NCBI GenBank assembly: GCA_035578155.1
Contig: JAPWDM010000001.1
Coordinates: 8,210,670-8,274,669 of the forward strand
From: Brachynemurus nebulosus
Taxonomy: Eukaryota > Arthropoda > Insecta > Neuroptera > Myrmeleontidae
DNA: 64,000 nt
Direction of reading: 5' to 3'
In this document: piece after piece, positions 52,775 through 64,000 of the stretch
How the letters are laid out: the number at the start of each line of letters is the position of its first letter
Position numbering within the stretch: position 1 is the stretch's first letter
Translations under genes and position numbers: made by a program
Notes under the pieces: model-generated
Told to the model about the DNA's origin: nothing
Seen by the model: the letters and a program-made list of their open reading frames with translations, nothing else
The model's database searches: none

Positions 52775-52996
52775 CTCGGGAATTTCCAGTGTCACCTGTA
52801 GGTGACAGACATTTTTAATTGTAAACTGTATGAATTTGTTTGTTTGACTTATATTATAATGTTGTCACAAAAGAGAAATATAAAATCACTTATTGGCCTT
52901 CTGATGGTGGTAGCAGAATTTAAATATTTAATTATCTTATAATTGAAAAAAATTAAAAATATCTGTCACCTCCAAATAACTCTGGGAATTGTCGAG
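52775..52996. mobile_element. piggyBac-type MITE, 222 bp, TTAA flanks
   Basis: TTAA at 52771-52774 and 52997-53000 flanks an element starting CTCGGGAATTTCCAG and ending AATTGTCGAG. Subterminal inverted GGTGACAGA-(C/T)ATTTTTAATT blocks pair inside, and TGTCACCTGTAGGTGACA near the left end is itself a palindrome. TTAA duplications are the hallmark of piggyBac-like elements. Confidence 0.7.
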
Positions 52997-53000
52997 TTAA

Positions 53001-54281
53001 TGGTCGTTCAACGGTACTTTTAAGTATTGAATTTTCATCATACTGTATTAAAATTATAGCAAATAGTGTAAAAAAATGTCTTTGAAATTATAACCGATAT
53101 TGGCAAGTTAGATATCAGTTGCAAAAATCTTATTTACATATATTCAAAATATTAAGTAAGGAAATTTTAAGTAATAAAAGTTTTTTGTTAGTTTTACTTT
53201 CCATTTAGTACTCGAAAAACAGGAAGTTTCTAGAGTGAAACAGATTGTATTGCTTCAATATAATTTCCTACAAGTATTTTCACTGGAACTTTTTGCCATT
53301 ACAAAAAAGAGATACCTATTTCGTCTCCTTTAAAAAAAATATTAAAAAAAAATTTTTTAAGAAAAATTTTTTATAAAATAATAATTATTTACAAGGTATT
53401 ATTCAGTTAGAAAATTACAGAATATAATAAAGTGGCTACCACATGCTTACATTTTTCCACAAAATCAACATTGCATCAGGATTTAACAGATAAAATTTTT
53501 CTATTCTCGGAAAACGATTCGTTAATTTCATGTGGTCACTCTTTTAAATGGGAACTTTTTAAACAAAATACTGCAAAACTCTTACTATTAAGATTTCATT
53601 TTATTAATAACCGTAGCTGGAAGAATATTTTTCAGTACTAATAAATTTTTTAACTGGATTCAAACTCTAGCCTAACTAAATATTTCGCTTACATAATTTA
53701 ATTTAATTTAAATAAATAAGTACTAAGAGTAGTATATTTTTATTCACATAATAGTCAGTCATGTATTTTAGTCCCGCCCCCATGTCAGTTCTCAATCAAC
53801 GTACGAAAATAAAAAATTACAGAAGCAGAACCATTAAAAAGGACTGAACGTAAAATATCGAAATGTATTGTTTTAGATATGGTTTAAAGTTTACTGGGTT
53901 GAAAAATTCTCCCGGGTCACTACTACACGGGAAACGTTGCTGGGACACAAAGAGTTAAATAACTTTCTTAATACTGTGTCATTTTTTCTGAAATTAACAA
54001 TACATGTACGAACGTACAATAGAATGTTCGTATGTCATTCACTCGAATCCCGGATTCCGTTATTATCATCTATACCTCATTTGTGCGATATATGCTTGCT
54101 ATCTTTAGCCTACCAACTCACTCTCTCTCTCTCAATCTTATCGTTAACGTAAATAGAATAAATTACCAATTCCTGTACCTATCAAATACACGTTTATTGG
54201 AATGACAACGAGGAAACAGATATGAATAAATGTACTTACTTTTGAAATACAAAGAAAAAATATACCTAGTTGATAAGTATT

Positions 54282-54284
<3 letters not shown>
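53001..54284. other. AT-rich non-coding stretch
   Basis: A (CT)n run lies at 54120-54134. No gene recognised. Confidence 0.4.

Positions 54285-54353
<69 letters not shown>
54285..54353. repeat. (AT)n microsatellite, 69 bp
   Basis: Uninterrupted alternating A and T ending at the repeat copy at 54354. Confidence 0.95.
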
Positions 54354-54358
<5 letters not shown>

Positions 54359-55014
54359 GGACGAGTTACTTTGTAAAGCGGTTGAACTATCTAGGAAAAT
54401 TATGCTAAATAAGAGAAATATTATTGATCGTAGTTAAAATAGGCACTTAAATTATGAAATAACTTAAAAAATTTTGATACTAGTAAATAAAAACACTTCA
54501 CTTTGCAAAATACCACTTTCATTGTACATAAAAACTCTTATGACATGTTTCGGTCAATATTACCATTCTCAAACGTGCAAAGATAACATTCAGATATATG
54601 CTTATTTATTCTAGATCTTAACTTATAGATTGTAGCAATGGCTGATGGGAAATAGTGGACGAAGTAGTGAGCGGAGTCAAAAATAGGAAAAACAAGTTTA
54701 GGTGAGTTGGATACATGTGACATATAAGCAAATAAAGTAAGAAATACAGTCGTAGACAAAAATTATAAAACAGAAAATAAAATAAAATTGTAAATATCGG
54801 TATAATCATTTAAAAGTAATTCAAAATTGTGTTTGTAAATTTCTGTTGTTACTAAAATATTTAGTTCTAAATAAAAAAAATATATATAACAACTGGGACG
54901 ATTTACTTTGTAAAGCGGTTGAACTATCTTGGAAGATTGCTAAATAAGAGAAATATTAGGTATTGATCGTAGTTAAAATCGGCTCTTACATTATGAAATA
55001 ACTTTTAACATTTT
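54354..55014 (+). repeat. Two direct copies of a ~123-bp sequence, 537 bp apart
   Basis: AACTGGGACGAGTTACTTTG at 54354 and AACTGGGACGATTTACTTTG at 54891 open copies that share GTAAAGCGGTTGAACTATCT, GCTAAATAAGAGAAATATTA, ATTGATCGTAGTTAAAAT and TTATGAAATAACTT. Each follows directly after a TA tract, long at the first copy and short at the second. The sequence between the copies is unique. Confidence 0.8.
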
Positions 55015-55604
55015 ATTAAAAAGTAAACGTTGTTTGATCTATACTTTAGTGAAAACATTCTGTAAGATAATTTCGCATTTATGGGTATTTTTGTTTTTGT
55101 GTAAAAAACAAAATGTGTTTAATAAAAATGATTCCGTTTTAAACAGAATACGCAAAGTAAAAACGTGTTTTGTTAGCGTCTGTGTGGTCATTATAAAAGA
55201 TAAAACAAAAAATAAACCATACCTCTTCTCTACGTTTAGCATTGTTCTTGAACTGGCAATTTTCCGAAAAGGAAAATAAAAGCATAAGTATTACTATCAT
55301 ACGTACGAAATTTTATTCCCAGTACAAAAAAAGTATTCTTTGTAGCTATATCCGATTGTTATTAAACTTTAAATAGGCATTGCATATATTTGAAAAAACC
55401 TATTTCATCAAATATTAAATATCATTTTTATTTAAAAAAAAAAAAGAAAGTGCAAGTCATACTTGCGCAAATAGTACTCCATACAATAAATTGTTTTTGA
55501 ATATTGATTTGATGTAACTGGTGCTAGAATTTTTGAATCCTGATCATTATCCGCTTCTCAACTTACCCTTTGAAATTCTCTTGTAAAATCAAAAAGTAAC
55601 TCTT
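55015..55604. other. AT-rich non-coding stretch
   Basis: No gene recognised; a tiny hairpin GCAAGTCATACTTGC is near 55452. Confidence 0.4.
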
Positions 55605-55612
55605 TATACTTC

Positions 55613-56188
55613 CAGGGGCGGATTCAGCTGTCAAATCATGTGAAGGTCGGTCACTTTTTTAAGGACTGTCTTAACATTTTAACAATTTCAGATATTGAAA
55701 AAAACAGACTTCAAAAGTCTACAATTTGCTTCGAATTTCATTATCTTATTATTTTATTTATGGTTTTAGAGATTTAAAAATTTTAGCAAACTTGGTGACG
55801 TCACTATATTAATTTCTTTTTCAAATCAAATTTTTTTTTAAGTAATTTGAATTGGGATGATAGGTCAAATTAAGGTAATTTGGGTGTGAAGTTTTCATTT
55901 TCGTTACCAAAATGTCGAAATTCCTTTTAGAAGTAAGATTCATTCCACAGAAGCCTTTTTCTGGTGATTTGGTGATCTGGTGTTGAGTCCTAGTAAAACT
56001 GAAAAGAATGTCATTAATAATCCATAATTTTCTTTCATTATTTATCATTCTATTTACGATTTTCAGGACATTTAAAAATTTTAGTAAGCTTGACGTGATC
56101 CAAACAAACCATTATAAAATTTGAACTTATTTCCATTCGGGGAAGGAGGGTTGCGACCTCCATGACCACCCTCTTGCATCTGCGCTTG
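55613..56188. mobile_element. hAT-type non-autonomous element, 576 bp, perfect 8-bp target duplication
   Basis: The octamer TATACTTC stands exactly on both sides (55605-55612 and 56189-56196). The left end is CAGGGGCGGATTCAG; the right end reads CAAGCGCAGATGCAAG on the other strand, matching at about 11 of 15 positions. Eight-base duplications and CAGGGGCGGA ends are diagnostic of hAT elements. The interior repeats a TTTAAAAATTTTAG(C/T)AA block and has no transposase frame. Confidence 0.8.
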
Positions 56189-56196
56189 TATACTTC

Positions 56197-56999
56197 ATAT
56201 TATAATTTGATCAATACACTTTACTTCCGTGCTTCAAATTTTTACGTCGAATACTATTAGCGAAAATCAACTGTCGTTGATGAATCGACACAGAAATGAT
56301 TCTATATGTGTTCCGTTTTGTTAATTTTTTGTTACGGAACACTAATAACAGTAATAACATTATTGTTTTATAGGTACAATCAAAATAATGATTTCAAACA
56401 ATTGTTTTAGATTAGTGGTAAAACATAATCGTGAAGTACCAAAACATTTACATTTGAATATAAATATTTAAATATACCTAAATATAAAAAATGTTCGACT
56501 GTTTTATTTATAACACTATAAAAATAAAATACCAATTATATATTTATAAACGTCTATTTCCATGAATTTTTATTACATACATTTTTTCCTGAAATTGTTC
56601 AAACTATAATAACGAACAAATTATTAATAAAGTAGACAAAGATAAAATTAAACCTGTAAAAATGTGTACCATATCTAAAATTGTTCAAGTCAATTTAAAT
56701 AGAAATCAAATTTATTTTGTATTAATCGGATATTAAAGACATATTATTTTATAGTTAGTTATCCAGGCACCCATTTTTCAGTAATTGCCGAGACGTACTC
56801 TTGTTGCCAATGCGGATTTTTAAGTAAATATCTACAAATGCGGACACGGATGCGGACTTTTAAACAGTAATAATCGTAAACGAAGTATTCCGTCCACGAA
56901 AATATCAAACTACGTCATTTTAACGTCACTTAATGCTATAGCTGCCGTTACTTGAAGGGAGGTGAATGAGGTAAAGAAGCAGAAATGGGGCATCAGTGT
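56197..56999. other. AT-rich non-coding stretch
   Basis: Includes short repeats of ATGCGGA(T/C) near 56812-56860 and again near 57310-57385. No gene. Confidence 0.4.
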
Positions 57000-57199
57000 T
57001 ACACGAAGAGAAAATTCCTATAAAAATTACTGTGGTCATACTACAATCGACGTGTAACAGGCGAATATATCCAATTTTTGTACGGTAAAATTATAAAAAT
57101 TACAATAATATAACTATAATTTTTATAATTTTACCGTACAAAAATTGGATATGTTCGCATGTTACACGTCGATTTTCATAGGAATTTCCTCTCCGTGTA
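57000..57199. mobile_element. Near-perfect hairpin MITE, 200 bp, copy 2
   Basis: Same family as 28801-29020 with over 90 percent identity by eye, from TACACGAAGAGAAAATTCCT to CTCTCCGTGTA. The right arm lacks about 20 bases (the GTAGTATGAGCACAGTAAT region), which is why this copy is shorter. Confidence 0.9.
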
Positions 57200-57845
57200 G
57201 AAGGAGTCTTTCCGAAAATTAAACAGTTCTCTCTATATCAATATTAAGACGAAAAAATTTAATACGAATTAAAAAGAAAACGCAGAGAAAGTCTCCGGTA
57301 CAACAATTCGAAAGTCCGCATTAAAGTAATGCAAATGCGAATATAAAAAATTTATGTATACGTCCCGCATATGCGGATGCGAATACGAACATCTAAAACA
57401 AGCCTACTTTATATACAATATGTAAATGATAACGAATAAAAAAAAAAGTAAAAAGGCTTTTATCATTGTACGTTATTACGTTAATGAAGTCTCATTTATA
57501 AATGTCAGGGCGTATTTGTATAAAATGTCTCTGTTATATTATCAATGTATATACCGCGTGTCTATCTTGTTTTGCTAATTAGAGATCGAGATATGTAATC
57601 TATAATTATTTTTCCAAACGCAGTTAGTGTTATCTACAGTGCCGACACAACCCTGACTTACGGGGCCTTGAAACAAATTTTGCACAACAAAATAACAATT
57701 TATTGTATTTTCCCACTTTTATATTGGCTAAAGGGTAAGTACATTTAGATAATTCGGTCCCGACGGTGATTAATTTAATAACTATTTACATTAACGATAT
57801 GGTGAGACTGTAAGTAATTGATATCTACAAGTATGGCGGCCAAAA
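57200..57845. other. AT-rich non-coding stretch
   Basis: CAGTGCCGACACAACCCTG at 57637 looks like a hAT left end but no right end or duplication was found. Confidence 0.35.
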
Positions 57846-59309
57846 CTAACAAGGAGATACACCCAGAGTGAAATTCGGGATTTAGATGAAACTTCTCTGA
57901 TGTGTAGAATAGGCAAAAATATGGGACCCGTATTTTCTTTTTTCGGCCATCTTCGACGTTTAGGGGGTGAAACCAGCCCCTAAAGTTGGGGGTTTAAATC
58001 GTATTTCTTAAAATATCTCGAAAACTGTAAGAGATAAAGGGAAACTTTAAATAGACGAAAGACCTATTCACTTGTGTAAGTTAAACAAGGGCTTCATAAG
58101 AAGGGCTGGAGGGGTGAAAATGGGGATAAATTTTCTTGTATAGCCCGAATTGTTCAATGTATCAAATTTTTGGTATCATAAATAGAAAGAGCACCAAAAA
58201 TTAGGGGATACGGGTTTTTACGTTTTTTCGAAATATGGGTGGTATCCAAGCCATATAAGGAAGAAAAAAATAGGGTAGATTATATTGCATTATTATTGAT
58301 TGCAAATACCTTCTATGTTTTTTTATTTTTATGTTTATTTTGATCATGAAAATATATATTTTTACTTTCCGATAATGATTCATGTATTTTTCAGTACTTA
58401 CTTAATTGGTAATTTAGCCATTTGTATATTTGTTTACTAATATTCGATATTTTTTATACCTATTTCTACCAAAGCTCTCTGGTCTGCAAGTGTTAAATGA
58501 ATGTTCAACAAGAAACAATAATCTTCCGTTCAACAACTGTCTATCTTCTTTTAAAAACGTTTTTAACCAAATAAACGCAATTTATTTCTTTCTTAACATT
58601 CAAACTATTTTCTTCTTCTTTTTGTATGTTTTATAGGTGTCAACCCCATTTCTAAATCGCAAGCACCTGAAGAGTGGGCGAAGGAGATTATTGCTTCATG
58701 TCGAGTATTCATTAACACAAGCACACTAGAGAACTTTAACTTTCGCAGAAATAGGTATAAAAATTATCGAATATGAGTATCGACATATCGATGAAAATCA
58801 ATATCAAAATTAAAAAATATAAAACATATTTGCCATCAATAATAATGGAATATAATCTACCCTATTTTTTTCTTCCTTATATGGCTTGGATATCACACAT
58901 ATTTCGAAAAAACGCGCAAGAACACGTATGCCGTATTTTTTGGTGCTCTTTCGATTTATGATGGCACAAATTTGATACATTGAGCCATTCAGGCTATACA
59001 AGAAAATTTACCCCCTTTTTCACCCGTCCAGCCTCTCTTATTAACCCGGCCATGGTTTAACCTATACAGGTGAATAGGTCTTTCAAAGAGTAACATTTCG
59101 TCAATTTAAAGTTTTCCTCTATCTCTTATAGTTTCGCGATATCTTAAGAAATACGATTTGAACCCCCAACTTTAGGGGCTGGTTTCACCCCCTAAACGTG
59201 GAAGATGGCCGATAAAAAAAATACGGGTCCCTTATTTTTGCCTATTCTACATACCAGCGAAGTTTCATCAAAATTCCGAATTTCACTCTGGGTGCATTTC
59301 CTTGTAAGT
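57846..59309. mobile_element. Foldback element, 1.46 kb, arms ~680 bp
   Basis: The left arm starts CTAACAAGGAGATACACCCA and the right arm mirrors it (TGGGTGCATTTCCTTGTAAG). The arms include AGGGGGTGAAACCAGCCCCT, TTTAAATCGTATTTCTTAAA and GGGTAGATTATATT blocks at about 80-90 percent identity, and continue inward to about 58530 and 58683 around a ~150-base centre. Short frames in the arms are mirror copies of each other. The centre holds an exon-like piece. Confidence 0.8.
58637..58754 (+). other. Exon-like segment in the foldback element
   Basis: A pyrimidine-rich tract (TTCTTCTTCTTTTTGTATGT) ending in ATAG at 58636 precedes an open, compositionally balanced 118-base segment that runs to a donor-like TAG|GTATAA at 58754. 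It reads P-E-E-W-A-K-E-I-I-A-S-C in one frame. It might be a captured host exon or a remnant of the element's own gene. Part of it is mirrored in the left arm. The family is not recognised. Confidence 0.3.
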
Positions 59310-60500
59310 CGTTATGGAGATAACTGAAAAAATATAAAAGTTACAAAAATGTTAATTACTTAATATAGGAAAATATTTCCAAATCTAAATGAAGGCAAAC
59401 ATTCTAGAGAATACTAGACATATTTATTATCATCCTAGTCATTGTTATTAAGGATAATAATAAGGATAATATACGCGCGGCGAGTGCGTAATTGCGCGAG
59501 TGTGTAATATGCCTTACAACCGAGTTACGTACTATACTTTATCTCCGACTAGCACGAAATTCACAATAAACGACAAAAATTTGGTACAAATCTACAAATA
59601 CCAATACATTAAAATTATGAGAGTATTTGAAATTTATTAAAAACAAACGTACCTAAACATTCAGTTGCTAGGTAAAATTTTTGTTCAGATTCTAATATAA
59701 TATATTAATATGTATATCACTGTATAATATATAAGAATTAACAAAAGTGTACTAAGTAAACGTTAATATTTTAAGTATACATGCGTGTAAAGAGCGATTT
59801 TTTGTACAGCTGGGTAGTGGGTATATGGCTGTATGTAAAAAGTAGCTTACTTAGATAATATTTTGTATAATAAACAAGAAATTTCATGGTAGTCGTAGAT
59901 AAAATTATTTGAACAATTATAAGGACAAGTTAATTAATAATTCAAATTAAAATCGAATAATTATTATTTTCTTACAAAAAAACCTGTTTCTCATATCAAT
60001 ACAGCACCACGTAATCATACATAATTCATTCCTAAACGGTTTTATTTTTAAAAGAATTAAACTTTTTTTTTCTTCTTCAGTACTGTGGAAGAATTTTGTT
60101 GCCATTATCGTTTATAAAATAAATTGTGTGAGACAATAATTTTGCTATATTTATGTTGAACATTGCGCTTGTCCATACTGTACATGTATTGACTACGTAA
60201 TGTACTACAAACAGTTATAAATAAAATGGATTGTTATTGTTTTCATTGAAAGAACAAATTTCAAAGTAGACAGTAAACAAGTAAACAAGCGAGGAGGTTC
60301 AATTATTTATAAAACAAATGAATGAGCGTTACGCGCAATTGAAAAACAACACTAAATAAAGTGGCGGTGTGGGAAGGAAATGGTCGAAAAGCGGGATAGT
60401 TTAGTTGGTTCATTTGATTTACCTAACAACTAACTTTACCTATTGAATACAATTTATACGATACCACACTTTGTGTTAATTGAAATTTCATAGCTTTTAA
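59310..60500. other. AT-rich non-coding stretch
   Basis: No gene or paired repeats recognised; ACGCGCGGCGAGTGCG near 59473 is a small GC-rich patch. Confidence 0.4.
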
Positions 60501-61203
60501 CTTCCCATAGAAAGTTATTGTAATGGGTCCGATTTTACGAATCGCTAATTTTGACATATCTCCACGTTTCAAGGTCACTAGAATCCGAATCCATCGTTTT
60601 TAGCGTGATGTCTGTGTGTGCGTTTGTTAGTTCGTTCGTTCGTGATTTTTTTTTCGTCTCGCATATCTCGAGAACAAATGATGATATCAACTCCAGACTA
60701 ATTTCATTAGATGCGTAATCAAAAAATGAAGACCGGATAAAGTTTTCAGCAAATTCGGATTAGCGGTTTGTTTTTTGTGGTAAAAAAAACGGAATTAACT
60801 TTATTAAGATAACATAGATTATATGGGTTTTTTACCATAACATTATTATATAATGGCCTAAGAACCTTCCTTGATGTTAAAAACACCAATATTTTATTAC
60901 AAAATTTAAAAAAGAAAAAAATAAGAAACTTGAAAAAATTAGTGTTTTGCCAAAATATATTTTGTCTCGCATATCTTGAGAACAAATGATGTTATCATTT
61001 GTTGGATAAGGGTGAAACCCCCACCCTTAGATACAGAAGGCGAAGCCCCCGGTATGGTGCAAGGGGGAAAGCCTCTATCGGGTGCCCAGGGGAGGAGTCG
61101 CCTGAAGTGAAAAAAAAATTATTTATGTACGGTAGTCTCTAGTTTTTAAGGACACCCAATGGGAAGTTGACAGTGTGGGTAGACCTGCTCCCCAAATTTT
61201 TTT
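60501..61203 (-). repeat. Dispersed repeat with GC-rich core, copy B
   Basis: Reverse-orientation copy of 37485-38187, about 90 percent identical by eye, including the GAAGCCCCCGG core and the CACACAGACATCACGC-type block. The frame mirrored from copy A remains open here as a longer, differently ended product, as expected of drifting non-coding copies. Confidence 0.75.
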
Positions 61204-61212
61204 TTTTTGTGA

Positions 61213-61569
61213 CAGGGCTATTTCTAAGAAACTAATTATAAATAACAAATTACGATAACAAAATGTAATCTGTGGTGTCTGATTACAAATGACATTTTGT
61301 AATTGGTAATCATGACTAACAGATTACATTTACAAAATGTAATCTAAGATTTTCGATTACAATTAAATTTTGTAATCGTTTCTGAATTACAAAATATATA
61401 ATCGTTTCAGTAATTTGATTACATAATTACGATTACTTTTGTTTAAGATGTAAATACGATTAAAAATTATTTTTAGCGATAAAATAGCAAAATTTTCAAA
61501 AAATATCTTATCATATCATCATCACAAAACACAATTATCTACAAAAGTAATCGATTGCACCCAACGCTG
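61213..61569. mobile_element. hAT-like MITE packed with GTAATC/GATTAC words
   Basis: The right end AAAAGTAATCGATTGCACCC then AACGCTG is typical of hAT MITEs that begin CAGxGTTGGG and continue into GTAATCGATTAC. About ten GTAATC or GATTAC hexamers fall within 300 bases. The left end (CAGGGC at 61213) does not pair with the right, so that end is uncertain. Confidence 0.45.
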
Positions 61570-61764
61570 ACTAATAGTGTTGCATAATTTTTTTCAACAC
61601 TAGCAGCCTCCACTTTTTTATGTAACAGATTCTGTTATCAACAATTAAACTTTAGTTATTTTTTAGAAATGAATTATAAAACTCGGATAGATAATTCTAT
61701 CATATAAAAAAAAAACGCCGTGAGCAGCGGGGCCCCATCACGGTAGTCGAATTTTCCCCTTCAT

Positions 61765-62426
61765 CTTCGGTATTGAATGTTTACAAGCGAAATGTGATTG
61801 AAAATCTACAACCGAATTGTCATTTTGTTGGTTTCAAAACTGGTCATGAGTGTTCGGCTGATCGAGGCTTTAAAAAAAGGTTTTAAGTATTTAAGGGCTG
61901 TATCTCAGTAAATTTCAATTTTGTGCCGAAAACAGGTAGCAGAACAAAAACCAACACAATTCGTACGAGGGCATTCCTGCCCATGTTTATCCGCTAATTG
62001 CCTTTATGTTTTAGTTTTAAATATTAAAAAAGGACCTTAAATAGTAAACTGGAAGGCCTTTATAAAGATATTTTTTCTTTCAAAAAAAAAAAAAAAAAAA
62101 ATAAAAAATAAAAAAAATAAAAAATAAAAAATTATTTCTTCGGTATTGAGTGTCTACAAGCGAAATATAATTGAAAGTCCACAAGCGATTTGTAATTTTG
62201 GTGGTTTCAAAACTGATAATGAGTGTCCGGTTGATCGGGGCTTTATAAAAAGATTTTAAGTTTTTAAGGGCTGAATCTCAGTAAATTTCAATTTTGTGCC
62301 GATAGAAGTTAACAGGGAAAAAGCCAACACAATTCGTACGAGGGCATTTCTATCCATGCTTATCCGCCAATTGCCTTTGTGTTTTACTTTTAAATATTAA
62401 AAAAGGAACTTAAATAGTAAACTGGA
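61765..62426 (+). repeat. Two tandem copies, 374-bp period
   Basis: Copies at about 61765-62053 and 62139-62426 share TTCGGTATTGA(A/G)TGT, CTCAGTAAATTTCAATTTTG, CCAACACAATTCGTACGAGG and AAATAGTAAACTGGA, with about 85 percent identity. An A-rich run (62080-62131) separates them, as after a retroposed copy. The second copy abuts the right arm of the long inverted repeat. Confidence 0.8.
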
Positions 62427-64000
62427 GTAGATAGGCTAGGAGAGAGCGGTGACACCGTAAAACTAACCAACTTGAACCCTTTTGCCAATGTTTGAAATCG
62501 TGTAACTTTACGGTACTAGTGCAAACCTTAACCTTTGACGCGGCACGTACCAAGTACATGTATTTAAAATTTGTTGTTGACATTTGACCCCACACGCGCT
62601 CATACTGTTGGCCTTGAAACTCCAAAGACCTGAGTCATCACCAGCAACCAAATTAATTTATGTTAACCCATTATGCGCCATCACAATTTACTTATAACAA
62701 TTTGGTTTTGTGTTAACCCATTACCCGCCAGCACTGACGTAGTTTTTGAATGCAAACCTAACGCATGCGCAGACTGAATTTAAGTACACGACGCATGCGC
62801 AGACTGAATTTTAGGTTACAATTTGATAGATGGGGTACACTACCGCGTCAAAATGTGGGGAATACCCTAACTCGGGGGTGGCCCCAAACTTTTGACGCCG
62901 TACTGTACTTAAATTTTTGGTACACTGCCGTGTCAAAAGTGTGGACCCCCCCTGGCCAAAAAGGTATCCTATCACTTTTTGAAACGTACTGTACGTGCAA
63001 ACCTTGACCCCAACCCGCGCTTGCCTTAATTGCGTCATCTTAAACGAACTATCACGTCAAAAAATGTGGGGAATACCCTAACTCGGGGGTGACCCCAAAT
63101 TTTTGACGCCGTACTGTACTTAAATTTTTGGTACACTACCGTGTCAAAAGTGTGGACCCCACTGACCAAAAAGGTATCCGATCACTTGTTGAAGCGCACT
63201 GTACGTGCAAACCTTAACCCCAACACGCGCTTGTCTTAATTGCGTCATTTTAAACGAAAGGTACATTACCAAGTCAAAAATGTTGGGAATACCCTAACCC
63301 ACGGGGTGGCCGCTAAATTTTGCGGGGCACTGTACCAAGCGCTAGATTTTAAAACCAGACTCCGGGGTCCAGATTTCTGACCGCTACTGTACTGCCGGAA
63401 ATCGAGTGTTAACTGTACCTTATGGGGATTTTTGGTATATTTAACCTTGGAAAATTCCAGGAATTTTTATCAGTTTTAAAACAAACAAACAACTAATAAT
63501 TAAATGTTTATTTTAGCTGAATTATGATCATATGACTCATATATGGAGTTTTTTTGGTATAAGAAAGATGACGTCATGGAATATTAATGAGTTAAAAAAT
63601 TGTTTAGTAAAAAATATCACCCATTGTAGGCCTCAAGCAAGAAATTATTTATATCAGTTTTAATACTTTAACATTTAACCTACAGTGACCAATTTTTTAG
63701 TTAACTAACAAAAATTCTTGAAATTTTAACAAGTTACAAAAAATATTACTTCTTATGGTGCACAACACTTTTGAATTTGACTGTAGCACAAAACTGTTTC
63801 TATATCAAACGAAAATTATCTGAAATAATTCAGTATGTACATATGTATAGACTCTATATATTAAAAATATTTTATGTATACACTCTGTATATTGAGAATA
63901 AGAAAGAAAATTTGTATATAATTTTAATTTTTATGAATGCTAGTAAACGAATTGTATAGCCATTTATGAATAAGTATTAAATCTAATTATAAAATAATTT
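62427..64000 (-). repeat. Right arm of the >1.57-kb inverted repeat, running off the window
   Basis: Reverse complement of 4206-5825. It holds the mirrored 210-bp subrepeats, both CGCATGCGCA palindromes (62762-62771, 62792-62801), and at its outer end the block 63771-63959 that is nearly or fully identical to 4247-4435. Matching continues to the last base, so the true outer end lies beyond 64000. Confidence 0.85.

Noticed and set aside
57637..57769. hAT element beginning CAGTGCCGACAC
   Set aside because: The candidate right end pairs poorly and the flanking octamers do not match.

Overview
The window is AT-rich eukaryotic DNA, almost certainly from an insect or another arthropod. The signs are arthropod-style TATA plus CAGT initiator promoters, long (TA)n tracts, and many short inverted-repeat transposons of the hAT, pogo/Tigger, piggyBac and PIF/Harbinger types. 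There are also tRNA-headed SINE copies and two fragments of a kind common in insect genomes (a GTTCCGTA / GACGGACAGACA type and a GAAGTCGGTT type). I cannot name the order or species. There are no bacterial genes, no rRNA and no CRISPR array.

Bases 1-3645 are the only gene-like part. They form a compact module that looks viral or selfish in layout. A perfect 44-bp inverted repeat (1-44 and 2008-2051) carries the same TATA box on both arms, firing inward. The plus-strand gene is an intact 328-residue protein with one C2H2 zinc finger, a duplicated helical motif and an acidic tail. The minus-strand gene meets it head-on, has two CxxC pairs and is broken by two stops. Their polyadenylation signals overlap. 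Outside the right arm is a 21-bp tandem array with an exact AP-1 site (TGACTCA) in most units. It is followed by three 27-bp repeats ending in a TATA box, a small basic 58-residue reading frame, a second TATA/initiator promoter, and a decayed gene resembling an insect-wide exonuclease-like family. Layout and promoter style recall small ambisense DNA viruses or a virus-derived element, but no hallmark viral gene was recognised.

Bases 4206-64000 hold no gene I can support. They are bracketed by arms of a long inverted repeat, 4206-5825 and 62427-64000, which runs off the window end. Between them lie nested and adjacent transposon derivatives. Those with the best structural evidence are a hAT element with a perfect 8-bp target duplication (55613-56188), a hAT remnant keeping a BED-transposase amino end (35118-35891), a Harbinger-like element with a MADF-domain remnant (14523-15497), a piggyBac-type MITE with TTAA flanks (52775-52996), a pogo-type MITE (51386-51682), and near-perfect hairpin MITEs (28801-29020, 57000-57199). 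To these add a palindrome of two inverted MITE copies around a TA/CA tract (49115-49506) and a 1.46-kb foldback element with an exon-like centre (57846-59309). A second dispersed repeat occurs in opposite orientations at 37485-38187 and 60501-61203.

The first 3.6 kb is therefore a candidate endogenous element with its own regulatory repeats, next to about 60 kb of repeat-dense non-coding DNA. Family names rest on motifs and terminal sequences read by eye; no database search was possible.
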